Shown: piece after piece, positions 1 to 7,994 of the stretch
Layout: every line of letters starts with the position of its first letter
How positions within the stretch are numbered: position 1 is the stretch's first letter
Origin: Pontibacter harenae
GTDB taxonomy: Bacteria; Bacteroidota; Bacteroidia; Cytophagales; Hymenobacteraceae
Assembly: GCF_020907245.1 (NCBI RefSeq)
Contig: NZ_JAJJWH010000010.1
Coordinates: 62,001-126,000 of the forward strand
Length of the DNA: 64,000 bases
Direction of reading: 5' to 3'
Notes under the pieces: model-generated
Told to the model about the DNA's origin: nothing
Databases searched by the model: none
The model's input: the letters and a program-made list of their open reading frames with translations, nothing else
Program-made: the position numbers and the translations under genes

Positions 1-481
1 CCCAGCTTTCATCGTCGGGCTCGTTAAAGATCTCATAAATTACATGTGGGTTCTTGCCATAGGTTTGAGCCATTTCAGCAAAGAACTCTTTGGCTTTTTT
101 AAGGTTGATATTGTGGCTGTGCCAGTCGATGATGACATACATGTCGTTTTTAATAGCAGCATCCACAACCGCTTTAATTTTCTCCTTCGACCATTCTGGT
201 TTTTCCAGATAGCCGTTTTGGGGTTCTATGCCCATGGCGGCACGTACTATACCTGCGTTCCAGTCTTTTTTAAGCCATTTAACTGAGCCTGCGTTATAAA
301 ACCTTGGCCAAAAGTTGTGCCAGCCGTAGCTCATGCCGCGCAACACAATCGGGTTGCCGTTTTTATCCTGCAACTGTATGCCGTCTACTTTCAGCTGGCC
401 ATGCTTCTTTACTGATTGTGCATTAACTGCAAAGCTGCCAAGTATAAGCATACAGGCAGTAAGGGTGGTTCTAAAATTCAT
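1..481 (-). CDS. Glycoside hydrolase family 5 (endoglucanase-like), N-terminal part
   Basis: Secreted glycosidase, probably a beta-1,4-glucanase or mannanase. The 160 visible residues begin with a signal peptide (about residues 1-22, ending VNAQ), followed by GH5-type sequence: a 'GMSYGWHNFWPRFYN' stretch, a DWHSH segment and the NEP motif, whose Glu154 would be the acid/base catalyst. The frame runs off the left edge, so the second catalytic Glu and any accessory domain are not visible. The ATG at 481 is chosen because it starts directly at the signal peptide. The GH5 family is well supported; the substrate is not determinable here. Confidence 0.88.
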   Translation of the reverse strand, partial: MNFRTTLTACMLILGSFAVNAQSVKKHGQLKVDGIQLQDKNGNPIVLRGMSYGWHNFWPRFYNAGSVKWLKKDWNAGIVRAAMGIEPQNGYLEKPEWSKEKIKAVVDAAIKNDMYVIIDWHSHNINLKKAKEFFAEMAQTYGKNPHVIYEIFNEPDDESW

Positions 482-516
482 TTTATAGATGTATAGTTTG
501 AAAGCTGCTGTTACGG

Positions 517-759
517 TTATTCCTTGTTTTGGTATGCTTCAATTGCTTCTAGAGCCTCCTCCTGGTCAGCACTGGATACGACTACTTTTACAGCGCCTCC
601 TCCTCCTGGAGCCGCCTGCCAAGGAGCCACTGTGCCAATAAACTCATCTTTCAAAAAAGCATAAATGCCTTCGTTTTCCAGCAAGTTTCGGACAATATTC
701 GCTTCCATAGGATTTCCTGCAAAAACGATAACGGGTCTGGTATCTTGGTTATTAGTCAT
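517..759 (-). CDS. DUF2007 domain protein (putative signal-transducing protein)
   Basis: Small 80-residue soluble protein of the DUF2007 type. The opening 'VIVFAGNPMEANIVRNLLENEGI' pattern, the central Gly-rich stretch (residues about 51-55) and the final 'DQEEALEAIEAY' helix are characteristic of this small alpha/beta fold, which resembles the PII/ACT-like domains. Molecular function is unknown for the family. It lies 35 bp upstream of the divergent-edge glycosidase start and is on the same strand, but no promoter was recognised between them. Family assignment is good; any role is unknown. Confidence 0.8.
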   Translation of the reverse strand: MTNNQDTRPVIVFAGNPMEANIVRNLLENEGIYAFLKDEFIGTVAPWQAAPGGGGAVKVVVSSADQEEALEAIEAYQNKE

Positions 760-851
760 TATCTATAGTTACTTATTAAGTGACAGGTGCTTCTTTTATT
801 GAAAGAATTTTTTCATTATACGTTTACTAAATCTACCGAAGCTTCTGCCGT

Positions 852-1364
852 TTATTTTACTTGTGTTAAGTCTATTCCCGCTTGGGCAATTTTTAACTTT
901 AATCTCTCGAATTCTTTTTTGTCAAGTTTTCCAAGTCTTCTATTTTTACGAAAATATTCGCCTGTTCCAAGATGAAGTTTTAAGTTTAAATTGTAATCAT
1001 GAGCATGTGGTAATGATGGCTTTGGATCCTTATCGTCATTATGGATAATCCAAATACGTCCATTATCTCTGATCCTTGCTTTTTCTATATTATCTGATAG
1101 GATTGAATCGAAGAGAGTGCTATCAAATTCAAAGCTGCCAATAACCAAAGCAATTTTCCTATCTAAGATCGACTCCAGATCAATCGACTCCAAATTTTTG
1201 TTTGCAATTAGGTATCTATGAACATCATCACTATCAAAATGATGTCCTAGCAGAGAGGATAAAAACCATGAAGGGAATTCTTTTTTGTACTTTACCTGTA
1301 GGTGCTCTTTGACGTTATTAAACCTTTCTAGATACTTGATTACTTTTTCTTCTCTTTTAATCAT
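852..1364 (-). CDS. Hypothetical protein, AT-rich orphan
   Basis: I do not recognise this 170-residue protein. It is soluble, strongly charged (Lys/Asp/Glu rich) and has no signal peptide or membrane segment. A central 'GRIWIIHNDDKDPKPSLPHAHDYN' type stretch (residues about 103-125) carries a His/Asp-rich cluster that could be functional. Base composition is clearly more AT-rich than the flanking genes, which suggests later acquisition. It begins with ATG at 1364 and ends in a LTQVK tail. The frame is intact and long for AT-rich DNA, so I regard it as a real gene of unknown function. Confidence 0.65.
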   Translation of the reverse strand: MIKREEKVIKYLERFNNVKEHLQVKYKKEFPSWFLSSLLGHHFDSDDVHRYLIANKNLESIDLESILDRKIALVIGSFEFDSTLFDSILSDNIEKARIRDNGRIWIIHNDDKDPKPSLPHAHDYNLNLKLHLGTGEYFRKNRRLGKLDKKEFERLKLKIAQAGIDLTQVK

Positions 1365-1460
1365 ATGGATGAAAAATAAATGAAGAAGTTTTTGACTGCT
1401 TTTCTATTTTAGCTTGGATTAGCAGGATCAGATTATCTTATTCCTGCTGTATAGTATTCG

Positions 1461-2354
1461 TTAAATATATCCCAACCTTACGCCATCTTCCTGCACCTCC
1501 AGCTTCGCTTCTCTGCCACATACCAAAGCCAAGTTCAGCGGCTCATGACCAACAGGGAAACCGTAGCAGACAGGGTAGTTATACTTGGCTACATGTTCTG
1601 CAATAATTTCGTAGGCATCTTTGGCAAAAGGGTCGGCATTATCAAGCATGTCGCTCATATCGCCAACTATAAGCCCTGCCAGGCTATTAAGTTTGCCACT
1701 GCGATCGAGGTGCACCATCATGCGGTCTACATGGTAGAGGTACTCGTTTAGGTCTTCCAGAAAGAGTATTTTTCCTGTTGTGTCTATATCAGATTTCGTG
1801 CCTATAATAGAGTCGAGCAGCGATAGGTTGCCGCCAATAATCTGGCCCTGGCCAGTGCCAGTGCGGTTGAAGGCATGTGAAGCAGCTGTATAGTTCAACT
1901 CTTCACCAAAAAGAACCTGACGTAGGCTTTCTATAGAGGGGGCAGCACCTTCTTTTGAGAACAGCAGCGGCATAATACCGTGTACCGACTCTATACCTAA
2001 ATTATGCACGTGGCAGAGCAGCGCCGTTACATCGCTGAAGCCAACAATCCATTTAGGGTGCTGCCTAAACTTTGTAAAGTCAACCTGGTCTATGATGCGG
2101 GTGGTGCCGTAGCCGCCACGGCCGCAGACAATGGTTTTTATACTTGGATCATCGAGGGCCTGCTGCAGGTCTTGTATGCGAAGGGCATCGTCGCCAGCAA
2201 AAACGTGGTAAGCCGTGTCTATGGTTCTGCCTAGCACTACCTCTAAGCCCCAACTTTCAAAAACTTGAATGGCAAATTCTACTTCGGCTAAACTTATTTT
2301 TCGGGCGGTGGCAAGTATGGCAATTTTATCGCCAGGTTGTAAGGGTTTGATCAT
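1461..2354 (-). CDS. LD-carboxypeptidase (peptidase family S66)
   Basis: Serine peptidase that trims the terminal D-Ala from murein tetrapeptides during cytoplasmic cell-wall recycling. At 297 residues it has the usual length for S66. The N-terminal domain carries the nucleophile elbow VGFSDVTAL (Ser107); the C-terminal domain supplies Glu200 (ILFLEDLNE) and His270 (GFPVGHEPLNLAL), matching the Ser-Glu-His triad of LdcA. There is no signal peptide, consistent with the cytosol. The gene appears monocistronic. Related S66 proteins include MccF (microcin immunity), so activity on murein is the likeliest but not the only possibility. Confidence 0.92.
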   Translation of the reverse strand: MIKPLQPGDKIAILATARKISLAEVEFAIQVFESWGLEVVLGRTIDTAYHVFAGDDALRIQDLQQALDDPSIKTIVCGRGGYGTTRIIDQVDFTKFRQHPKWIVGFSDVTALLCHVHNLGIESVHGIMPLLFSKEGAAPSIESLRQVLFGEELNYTAASHAFNRTGTGQGQIIGGNLSLLDSIIGTKSDIDTTGKILFLEDLNEYLYHVDRMMVHLDRSGKLNSLAGLIVGDMSDMLDNADPFAKDAYEIIAEHVAKYNYPVCYGFPVGHEPLNLALVCGREAKLEVQEDGVRLGYI

Positions 2355-2538
2355 TGTTAAGCTTTGTTCGGCAATGGCCTAAGATAGGCTTTTTTAGCTA
2401 GAATATGAGAACATGCCAATAAGCTTGGGGAGCAATATTTCAATGTGGGAAAATAAGCTATGGTCTGAGTAGCTTACCTTTCGAGCAGCAGATTATATAT
2501 GACACGGTCTAATCCTGACTCACTCAGACAAAATAAAT

Positions 2539-2572
2539 AAGCCGAGGCTGCCTTTATGAGCAGCCTCGGCTT
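2539..2572 (-). terminator. Rho-independent terminator of the outer-membrane barrel gene
   Basis: Perfect 12-bp stem (AAGCCGAGGCTG with its complement) and a 10-nt loop, 18 bp after the stop codon of the gene at 2590-3201 and followed on the minus strand by a T-rich run. Confidence 0.75.
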
Positions 2573-2589
2573 ATGAACAACTGTTTAGT

Positions 2590-3201
2590 CTACCTGGTTA
2601 GTTTGAAACCTAGGCTTAGCAGTATCTGATTGCTGTTAATGTCGAAGCTACTCTGTCTGGTATCATTTGTAAGTTCTCTTTTAATGCGTTCGTAGCGCAA
2701 GTCAAGGGTAATTCGGGAGATGTCTAGGCCAACGCCTGCCTGCCAGCCCCAATCAGATTTGTTTAGGTAATCGTCTATGTCGTCGCCTTCTTGCTTGGCG
2801 CTAAGCATCATAGAGGCCACAGGACCTACCTGTACCCTAACCACATTCAAAAAGCTGACGCCAACCATAAGCGGAACATCCAAGCGATTGAAATCAAACT
2901 CCTCGGTACGCACGCTAGGTATACTACTGCTGTTGTCAGTGATCTCCACTTTGCCGCCAGATGACGTGACAACTGCTTCAGGTTGCAAAAAAATAGGGCC
3001 CAGGTTCAAACGGGTAAAGATACCTGCATGATAGCTTGTAATATTATCATCATCTGCATATTGCCAGGGGTCGTTCCGAACGTTATCTATAGACACATTG
3101 CTGGAACCGACTCCTACTTTTATACCAGCCTGAAATGCTTGAGAAAAAGCGGCTGTTGTAGTTATGAGCAGTACAACAACCAGTAAGGTTAAATTTTTCA
3201 T
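2590..3201 (-). CDS. Outer membrane beta-barrel protein (porin-like, OMP_b-brl_2 type)
   Basis: 203-residue protein with a signal peptide (MKNLTLLVVVLLITTTAAFSQ) followed by alternating polar/hydrophobic strands such as 'AGIKVGVGSSNVSI', 'TRLNLGPIFLQPEAV', 'LDVPLMVGVSF', 'VRVQVGPVASMMLSA' and the final 'ILLSLGFKLTR'. This is the pattern of the small eight-stranded barrels that are abundant in Bacteroidota. Ending in an aromatic/hydrophobic strand fits insertion by the BAM complex. It ends just before a strong hairpin terminator and appears monocistronic. The ligand or function is unknown. Confidence 0.83.
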   Translation of the reverse strand: MKNLTLLVVVLLITTTAAFSQAFQAGIKVGVGSSNVSIDNVRNDPWQYADDDNITSYHAGIFTRLNLGPIFLQPEAVVTSSGGKVEITDNSSSIPSVRTEEFDFNRLDVPLMVGVSFLNVVRVQVGPVASMMLSAKQEGDDIDDYLNKSDWGWQAGVGLDISRITLDLRYERIKRELTNDTRQSSFDINSNQILLSLGFKLTR

Positions 3202-3495
3202 AGTTTTAAAGTCTCAGTTTTAAATTAGTATAGTTGCATCATAACGAAAAAAACGCCGAAGCATGTATGCGTTAGAGGGTAAATTTACTGCCTGTTATAC
3301 GCTGTAGTATTGCCCTTTACGTACGACAAGGGTGCGGCCTGCCTTATCTTCCTACACATCATCTGAAGAAAAGTTTTGTCGTCTCATTTTATTTGTCTGG
3401 TGTTCGTAAAGTTAATATACGGATTATAAGAATATATATTTACCTGCCCAATCCTCATGCATAATTCATAATTTTGAATTGAAATACTTCGAGTC

Positions 3496-4479
3496 ATGCG
3501 CCTTACCAAAAAACCTGTGCTTTGTAATTACTACGTTACTTATCGGTGTAACGCAAAGTGCTCGTTTTGTGATATTTGGGAAAAGCCCTCGCCTTACATA
3601 ACCTTGGAGGATGTAGAGCAGAACCTCCACGACTTGAAACGGCTAGGAGTGCAGGTAATAGACTTTACAGGCGGAGAACCACTGCTCCATAGGCAGATCG
3701 ATAAATTTTTGCAGCTAGCCCACGATATGGGATTCATCACGACGCTTACCACAAATGGTATGCTATATCCGAAGTTGGCAGAGCGGCTAAAAGGTAAGAT
3801 AGACATGCTGCACTTCTCCTTAGATTCGGCATCTAAAGAAGTGCATGACGCAGGTCGTGGCGTTGCCTGCTATGATTTCGTGATGGAGTCGATACAAGTG
3901 GCGAAGAGGCTGGGGGAGCGGCCTGATATATTATTTACCGTTTTCAAGCATAACTTGCAGGACCTGGAACAGGTGTACCAGGAAGTGGTGCTGCCGAACG
4001 AACTGATACTAATTATCAATCCTGCTTTTGAATACAATGCTGTGGAGGCAGGAGAGAGGCTAACAGAAGAGGAGCTAGATTACCTGACAGCTTTCGGCAA
4101 ACGCAGGAGCGTATACTTAAACGAAGGCTTTATTCAATTACGCAGAGACGGTGGCAACCATACAGCTAAACCTGTATGTAAAGCAGCAAGCACTACGTTA
4201 GTAATTTCGCCCGAAAATGAATTGGTACTGCCTTGCTACCACTTGGGAGAAGAAAGGTTTCCGATAAACGGAAACCTGTACCAATTGTATACCTCTAAAG
4301 AAGTGGAGGCACAAAAGGCGCTGGAGGGTAAGTTACCAGCCTGCGAAGGCTGTACCATCAACTGTTACATGCAACCCAGTTTTGCGGTAGAGGTTAATAA
4401 ATATTTCTGGAGTGCCCTACCCAGTACCATGAAGTACAACATCCAGAAAGGCACCTGGAAAAGGCTTTTGCCTTTTTAG
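3496..4479 (+). CDS. Radical SAM protein with Cys-rich C-terminal region
   Basis: Enzyme expected to cleave S-adenosylmethionine through a [4Fe-4S] cluster. The canonical CxxxCxxC motif is at Cys18, Cys22 and Cys25 (YRCNAKCSFCDIW), followed by the 'DFTGGEPLL' SAM-binding segment and 'HFSLDSASKEVHD'. The C-terminal third has further cysteines (KPVCKAA, LVLPCYHLG, PACEGCTINCYMQP), reminiscent of SPASM/Twitch auxiliary clusters. At 327 residues it is close to HpnH/MoaA-like enzymes. No peptide precursor or pathway gene is adjacent, so the substrate is unknown. It stands alone between divergent or convergent neighbours. Confidence 0.88.
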   Translation: MRLTKKPVLCNYYVTYRCNAKCSFCDIWEKPSPYITLEDVEQNLHDLKRLGVQVIDFTGGEPLLHRQIDKFLQLAHDMGFITTLTTNGMLYPKLAERLKGKIDMLHFSLDSASKEVHDAGRGVACYDFVMESIQVAKRLGERPDILFTVFKHNLQDLEQVYQEVVLPNELILIINPAFEYNAVEAGERLTEEELDYLTAFGKRRSVYLNEGFIQLRRDGGNHTAKPVCKAASTTLVISPENELVLPCYHLGEERFPINGNLYQLYTSKEVEAQKALEGKLPACEGCTINCYMQPSFAVEVNKYFWSALPSTMKYNIQKGTWKRLLPF

Positions 4480-4592
4480 AGATATAAGTATCCAGACACA
4501 GGACTCAAGATGAAAAAATAGTAGAGAGAAAGGGTGGGTGTGTTCAAGTGTCTACATTCGTAATTAATTATTCTTAATTTATAATTCAAAAA

Positions 4593-5111
4593 ATGCCAGT
4601 TATACTTCCTGTTAAAGGTGTGAAGCCACGTATGGGCGAAGATTGTTTTATTGCCGAAAATGCTACGATGGTAGGCGATGTGTTATTAGGAGATGGGTGT
4701 TCTGTATGGTTTAATGCAGTAATTCGCGGCGATGTAAACAGCATCCGTATCGGGAACAAATCAAACATTCAGGATGGTGCAGTTATTCATTGCACCTATC
4801 AGAAAGCATCTACGACGATAGGCAATAATGTGTCGATAGGGCATAGGGCTATTGTGCACGGCTGTACAGTGGAGGACAATGTGCTGATAGGTATGGGCGC
4901 GATTGTGATGGACAATGCGGTGGTGCAGAAAAACTGTATTGTAGCGGCTGGTGCCATTGTGTTGGAAAATACCATCTGCGAGTCAGGGTTTATATATGCA
5001 GGTATACCAGCCAAGAAAGTAAAACAGCTAAGCGCAGAGCAGGTAGATGGTTTGGAAAAAGTTGCGAACAACTACGTGATGTACAGCGGCTGGTTCACGG
5101 GCAAAGAATAA
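4593..5111 (+). CDS. Gamma carbonic anhydrase family protein (left-handed beta-helix)
   Basis: 172-residue hexapeptide-repeat protein of the gamma-CA/PaaY/YrdA type. Imperfect repeats of the form [LIV]GxxxxI build a left-handed helix. The three zinc-ligand histidines are seen at His66 (AVIHCTY), His84 and His89 (IGHRAIVHGC). A C-terminal helix ('SAEQVDGLEKVANNYV') would pack against the trimer. Members include active carbonic anhydrases and thioesterase-like relatives, so the reaction is not certain. It follows the radical SAM gene by about 110 bp on the same strand but there is no evident functional link. The next gene is convergent, only 5 bp away. Confidence 0.9.
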   Translation: MPVILPVKGVKPRMGEDCFIAENATMVGDVLLGDGCSVWFNAVIRGDVNSIRIGNKSNIQDGAVIHCTYQKASTTIGNNVSIGHRAIVHGCTVEDNVLIGMGAIVMDNAVVQKNCIVAAGAIVLENTICESGFIYAGIPAKKVKQLSAEQVDGLEKVANNYVMYSGWFTGKE

Positions 5112-5116
5112 GTCTT

Positions 5117-5569
5117 TTATTGCAGATGCTCTAGTACGAGTTGCTGTAGCTTAGCCAACTCCTCAGGAGGCAGTTCTTGCTGCAATGCCTCAAAAAACAC
5201 CCGTTCTTCCTGGCGAATATGCTTTTCCAGTAGTTTGCCTACATAGTCTAAGCTCTCTGGAAGTGCAGTTTCAGACACCTGCGGCAGTTCCTTTATAAGC
5301 TGCTCCAGTTGGCGGTGCTGTGCTTCCAAATCTTTTGCCTGTTGTGCGAGCGCGGGCAAGGTATAAGCTAGCTTAAAGACCGTGTTTTCCTCCAGCAAAA
5401 AGTGTGGCTGCAAATGGTCTTCGTAAAACGTAAGCACATAGTCGCGTTTAGCTGGTGCGGTGGCAGGCATTCCTTTATAAGGTGGTGCATCTAACTGTAG
5501 GAGCCTGGCAGTAAGCAAACCTCCATGGTGCTGCCTTGATATAGGAATGATGCTTTCGTGGCGTTTCAT
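5117..5569 (-). CDS. Hemerythrin-domain protein
   Basis: Small helical protein (150 residues) of the hemerythrin/HHE cation-binding family, expected to hold a di-iron centre that binds O2 or NO or senses metal. Candidate ligands are His14/His15 (SRQHHGG), His52 and His56 with Glu60/61 (EDHLQPHFLLEE), His84 (EAQHRQ), His116 and Glu120/121 (EKHIRQEE). No signal peptide or second domain is present, so it would act in the cytosol. Its start lies only 7 bp after the stop of the upstream CorC-type gene, which makes a two-gene unit likely. Confidence 0.88.
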   Translation of the reverse strand: MKRHESIIPISRQHHGGLLTARLLQLDAPPYKGMPATAPAKRDYVLTFYEDHLQPHFLLEENTVFKLAYTLPALAQQAKDLEAQHRQLEQLIKELPQVSETALPESLDYVGKLLEKHIRQEERVFFEALQQELPPEELAKLQQLVLEHLQ

Positions 5570-5576
5570 GAGGGAG

Positions 5577-6890
5577 TTACTGTATTACTTCTCTAAATTC
5601 TTCCTTTACCTTAAACAGCACCAGTTCTACGCGTCGGTCTGCCTTCTCAAGCACTCGTACCTCGTACTCGTTAAAGTCTGCCACTTCGTTCAGGTTCTCT
5701 GGTATCTGTCCGTAAATCATGGTAATCAGACCTCCTACTGTTTCATAATCCTCGCCCTCAGGTAGGGCAAACGGTAAAAAATCATTGGCATCGGAGATGG
5801 GTGCCCCACCATTTACCTTATACTCGTAGTCGTTCACACGTTCTACAATCGGTGCTTCCTCATCATATTCATCCTGTATCTCGCCAACCAGCTCTTCTAT
5901 AATGTCCTCAATGGTAACAATGCCCGATACGCCACCGAACTCGTCGGTAACCACGGCAATGTGCATGTGGCGGCGCTGGAACTGCTGCAGCAAACGGTTG
6001 ATTTTCTTTGTTTCGGGAACGAAATAAGCTGGCCGCATAAGCTTTTCAATTACGATTGGTTCTCCTTTGCGGATAATCGTCAGAAGGTCCTTTACATAAA
6101 GCATCCCCACAATGTTATCAATCGTGTTATTGTACACAGGTAAGCGGGAGTAACCTTCATTATAGACCACCTCCATCAGCTCTTCTTCTGAGATATTAAC
6201 GTCAATGGCGACCATGCGCGTACGTGGCACCAGTATCTGCTTCACCATGCGCTCGTTAAACTGAAACACATTCTCAATCAGCTCTTGCTGCGACTCTATA
6301 ATGGCGCCACTTTCAGCACTTTGCTCAAACAGCAAGCGTAGTTCTTCTGCAGTATGTACCTCGGCACCATGCATTGGCCGAATACCCATGCCTTTAAGCA
6401 CAAGATTTGCCAAACCGTTCAGCACCCAGATAAAAGGCATAAAGATGATGTAGATAACACGAAGCGGTAAGGCTACTGCCAAGGTGGTAGCTTCGGAACG
6501 CTGAATGGCAATCGATTTTGGAGCTAACTCGCCGAACACGATGTGGAGCACCGTAATAACGGCAAAGGAAACTGGAAGCGCAATCCTGTGGGCAAGTTCT
6601 TCGCCACCCTCAAAACCAAAAAGCTCCATGGTATTGACGACAATCTGCGCTACCACACTCTCTCCAATCCAACCCAGGCCTAGCGAAGCCAGTGTTATGC
6701 CTAGTTGTGTGGCAGAAAGGTAGGCGTCTAAGTGGGTAAGCATGTGCTGTGCCATCTTTGCCATTGAGCTGCCAGTTAGTGCTCTTAACTCTATTTGGGA
6801 GGCACGAACTTTAACAATGGCAAATTCGGCAGCCACGAAAAACCCGTTTAGTAAAACCAGGAAGATGGTTAATATGATGTTTAGGATCAT
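5577..6890 (-). CDS. Hemolysin/CorC family membrane protein (CNNM-CBS-CorC_HlyC)
   Basis: 437-residue inner-membrane protein. Residues about 1-190 form a CNNM/DUF21 domain with several hydrophobic segments ('ILNIILTIFLVLLNGFFVAA', 'AVITVLHIVFGELAPKSIA', 'VIYIIFMPFIWVLNGLANLV'). This is followed by two CBS motifs (about 215-335, including 'LVPRTRMVAID' and 'VVTDEFGGVSGIVTIEDIIEE') and a C-terminal CorC_HlyC domain ending near 425. The family is linked to Mg2+/Co2+ transport; older 'hemolysin' labels are not informative. It is the first gene of a likely unit with the hemerythrin gene. Confidence 0.92.
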   Translation of the reverse strand: MILNIILTIFLVLLNGFFVAAEFAIVKVRASQIELRALTGSSMAKMAQHMLTHLDAYLSATQLGITLASLGLGWIGESVVAQIVVNTMELFGFEGGEELAHRIALPVSFAVITVLHIVFGELAPKSIAIQRSEATTLAVALPLRVIYIIFMPFIWVLNGLANLVLKGMGIRPMHGAEVHTAEELRLLFEQSAESGAIIESQQELIENVFQFNERMVKQILVPRTRMVAIDVNISEEELMEVVYNEGYSRLPVYNNTIDNIVGMLYVKDLLTIIRKGEPIVIEKLMRPAYFVPETKKINRLLQQFQRRHMHIAVVTDEFGGVSGIVTIEDIIEELVGEIQDEYDEEAPIVERVNDYEYKVNGGAPISDANDFLPFALPEGEDYETVGGLITMIYGQIPENLNEVADFNEYEVRVLEKADRRVELVLFKVKEEFREVIQ

Positions 6891-7106
6891 AGTTTAATGG
6901 GGCTGTGTGCACATACTATAGCTAAATATAAGTAAAATATGTGTGTGTTGCATAGGAGAGTGCACGCCCTGTATTTTATGCAAAGTACGTATTCAGAAGA
7001 TGAAAAGACAAAGAGAGATATTCAAATTTGAATATAAACACAAAAAGGCACCCTAAGGCACCTCTTTATACTTATGAAAAATCTGTAGAAATGAAGAAAG
7101 TAGATT

Positions 7107-7400
7107 CTATAACGTCATGTTTGCCATGCTGAAGAGCTCGTGTGCGTTATCTTCTGAAAGGCGAGCAAGAAATATCCGCTTTGCCTCTTCTTCAGAGATT
7201 ACATTGTATGTATTTACAGCTGAGTCTTGAAATGGATTGCAGAAAGAGTAAATATACTCATTCTGGAAAGTTTTGTAAACCACATGGAAGTTATGCTTTT
7301 CATCGCGTACTAATTTGATTGCTCTAAAAACATAATCAAATTCTTTTCCGCATTCTGTTCTAAGGGTCTGGCTTGCGCTGTTGTGTAGAATTTCTTCCAT
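7107..7400 (-). CDS. Hypothetical protein (97 aa)
   Basis: Not recognised. A soluble 97-residue protein with no signal peptide and no membrane segment; aromatic-rich centre ('HNFHVVYKTFQNEYIYSFCNPF') and an acidic helical C-terminal half ('SEEEAKRIFLARLSEDNAHELF'). The ATG at 7400 is the only reasonable start. The surrounding DNA is AT-rich, with no promoter I could place. It may be a small lineage-specific protein. Confidence rests on an intact frame and protein-like composition only. Confidence 0.5.
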   Translation of the reverse strand: MEEILHNSASQTLRTECGKEFDYVFRAIKLVRDEKHNFHVVYKTFQNEYIYSFCNPFQDSAVNTYNVISEEEAKRIFLARLSEDNAHELFSMANMTL

Positions 7401-7994
7401 GGGATGTAAAGTTGTTTTCGGATTTACTGCATCCTTATGACATTAAAAGTAGCTTGTAAAATTCCAACTATTTAATGTAATAAGGTAATTAATTGTAAAC
7501 GTGCCTTTTTTAAGGGTGTATATGAGTTATACTTTAGCCGTTTCTGTAACTTTTAATAAAGGTAGTAATTTTTTTTGTAAATATTATATTAAAAATATAA
7601 AATATTTGAATATACCTGAAAATACCTACAATTAGGTATTAGTAATATGTAAATAATAACTGTTAGAATGTTATTTCTGCCATTGCAGCACGTAAAGCCA
7701 CATTTTGAATTAGAAGAAAAACAGAAAAAACTGTAACAGACATTTTCTTATTCAAGGTAAAAGAAAAATTGATTGCCCTATGTAAATATGCTTAGGGTGA
7801 ATATGTGAAAAACCGATGTGAGCTGTTGCTGATCTAGCTTATAAATCGCGCATCGGGTTTAGAGTATTTCTTTCGTGTAAAAATATTTACTTTTGTAATC
7901 TTATTTGTAGTAGTGCTGTTATAGATAAAGCCTTACTACTCCTATGGTGGCTTAAGGTAAAGCCGCTCTGGCATAAGGCATAATGTAAATAAAC
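7401..7994. other. Long AT-rich intergenic region upstream of the dsbD-like gene
   Basis: 594 bp with no supportable gene, very AT-rich around 7560-7660. It separates two divergent genes and should hold both promoters. I see one TAnnTTTG box (annotated separately) and an imperfect long-range pairing between the CCGATG near 7813 and CATCGGG near 7852, which could form a leader stem. Nothing else is identifiable. Confidence 0.4.
7888..7895 (+). promoter_or_regulatory. Candidate Bacteroidota -7 element for the dsbD-like gene
   Basis: TACTTTTG matches the TAnnTTTG -7 consensus, 100 bp before the start codon. I see no clear TTTG at the -33 position, so this is a weak promoter call. Confidence 0.35.
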
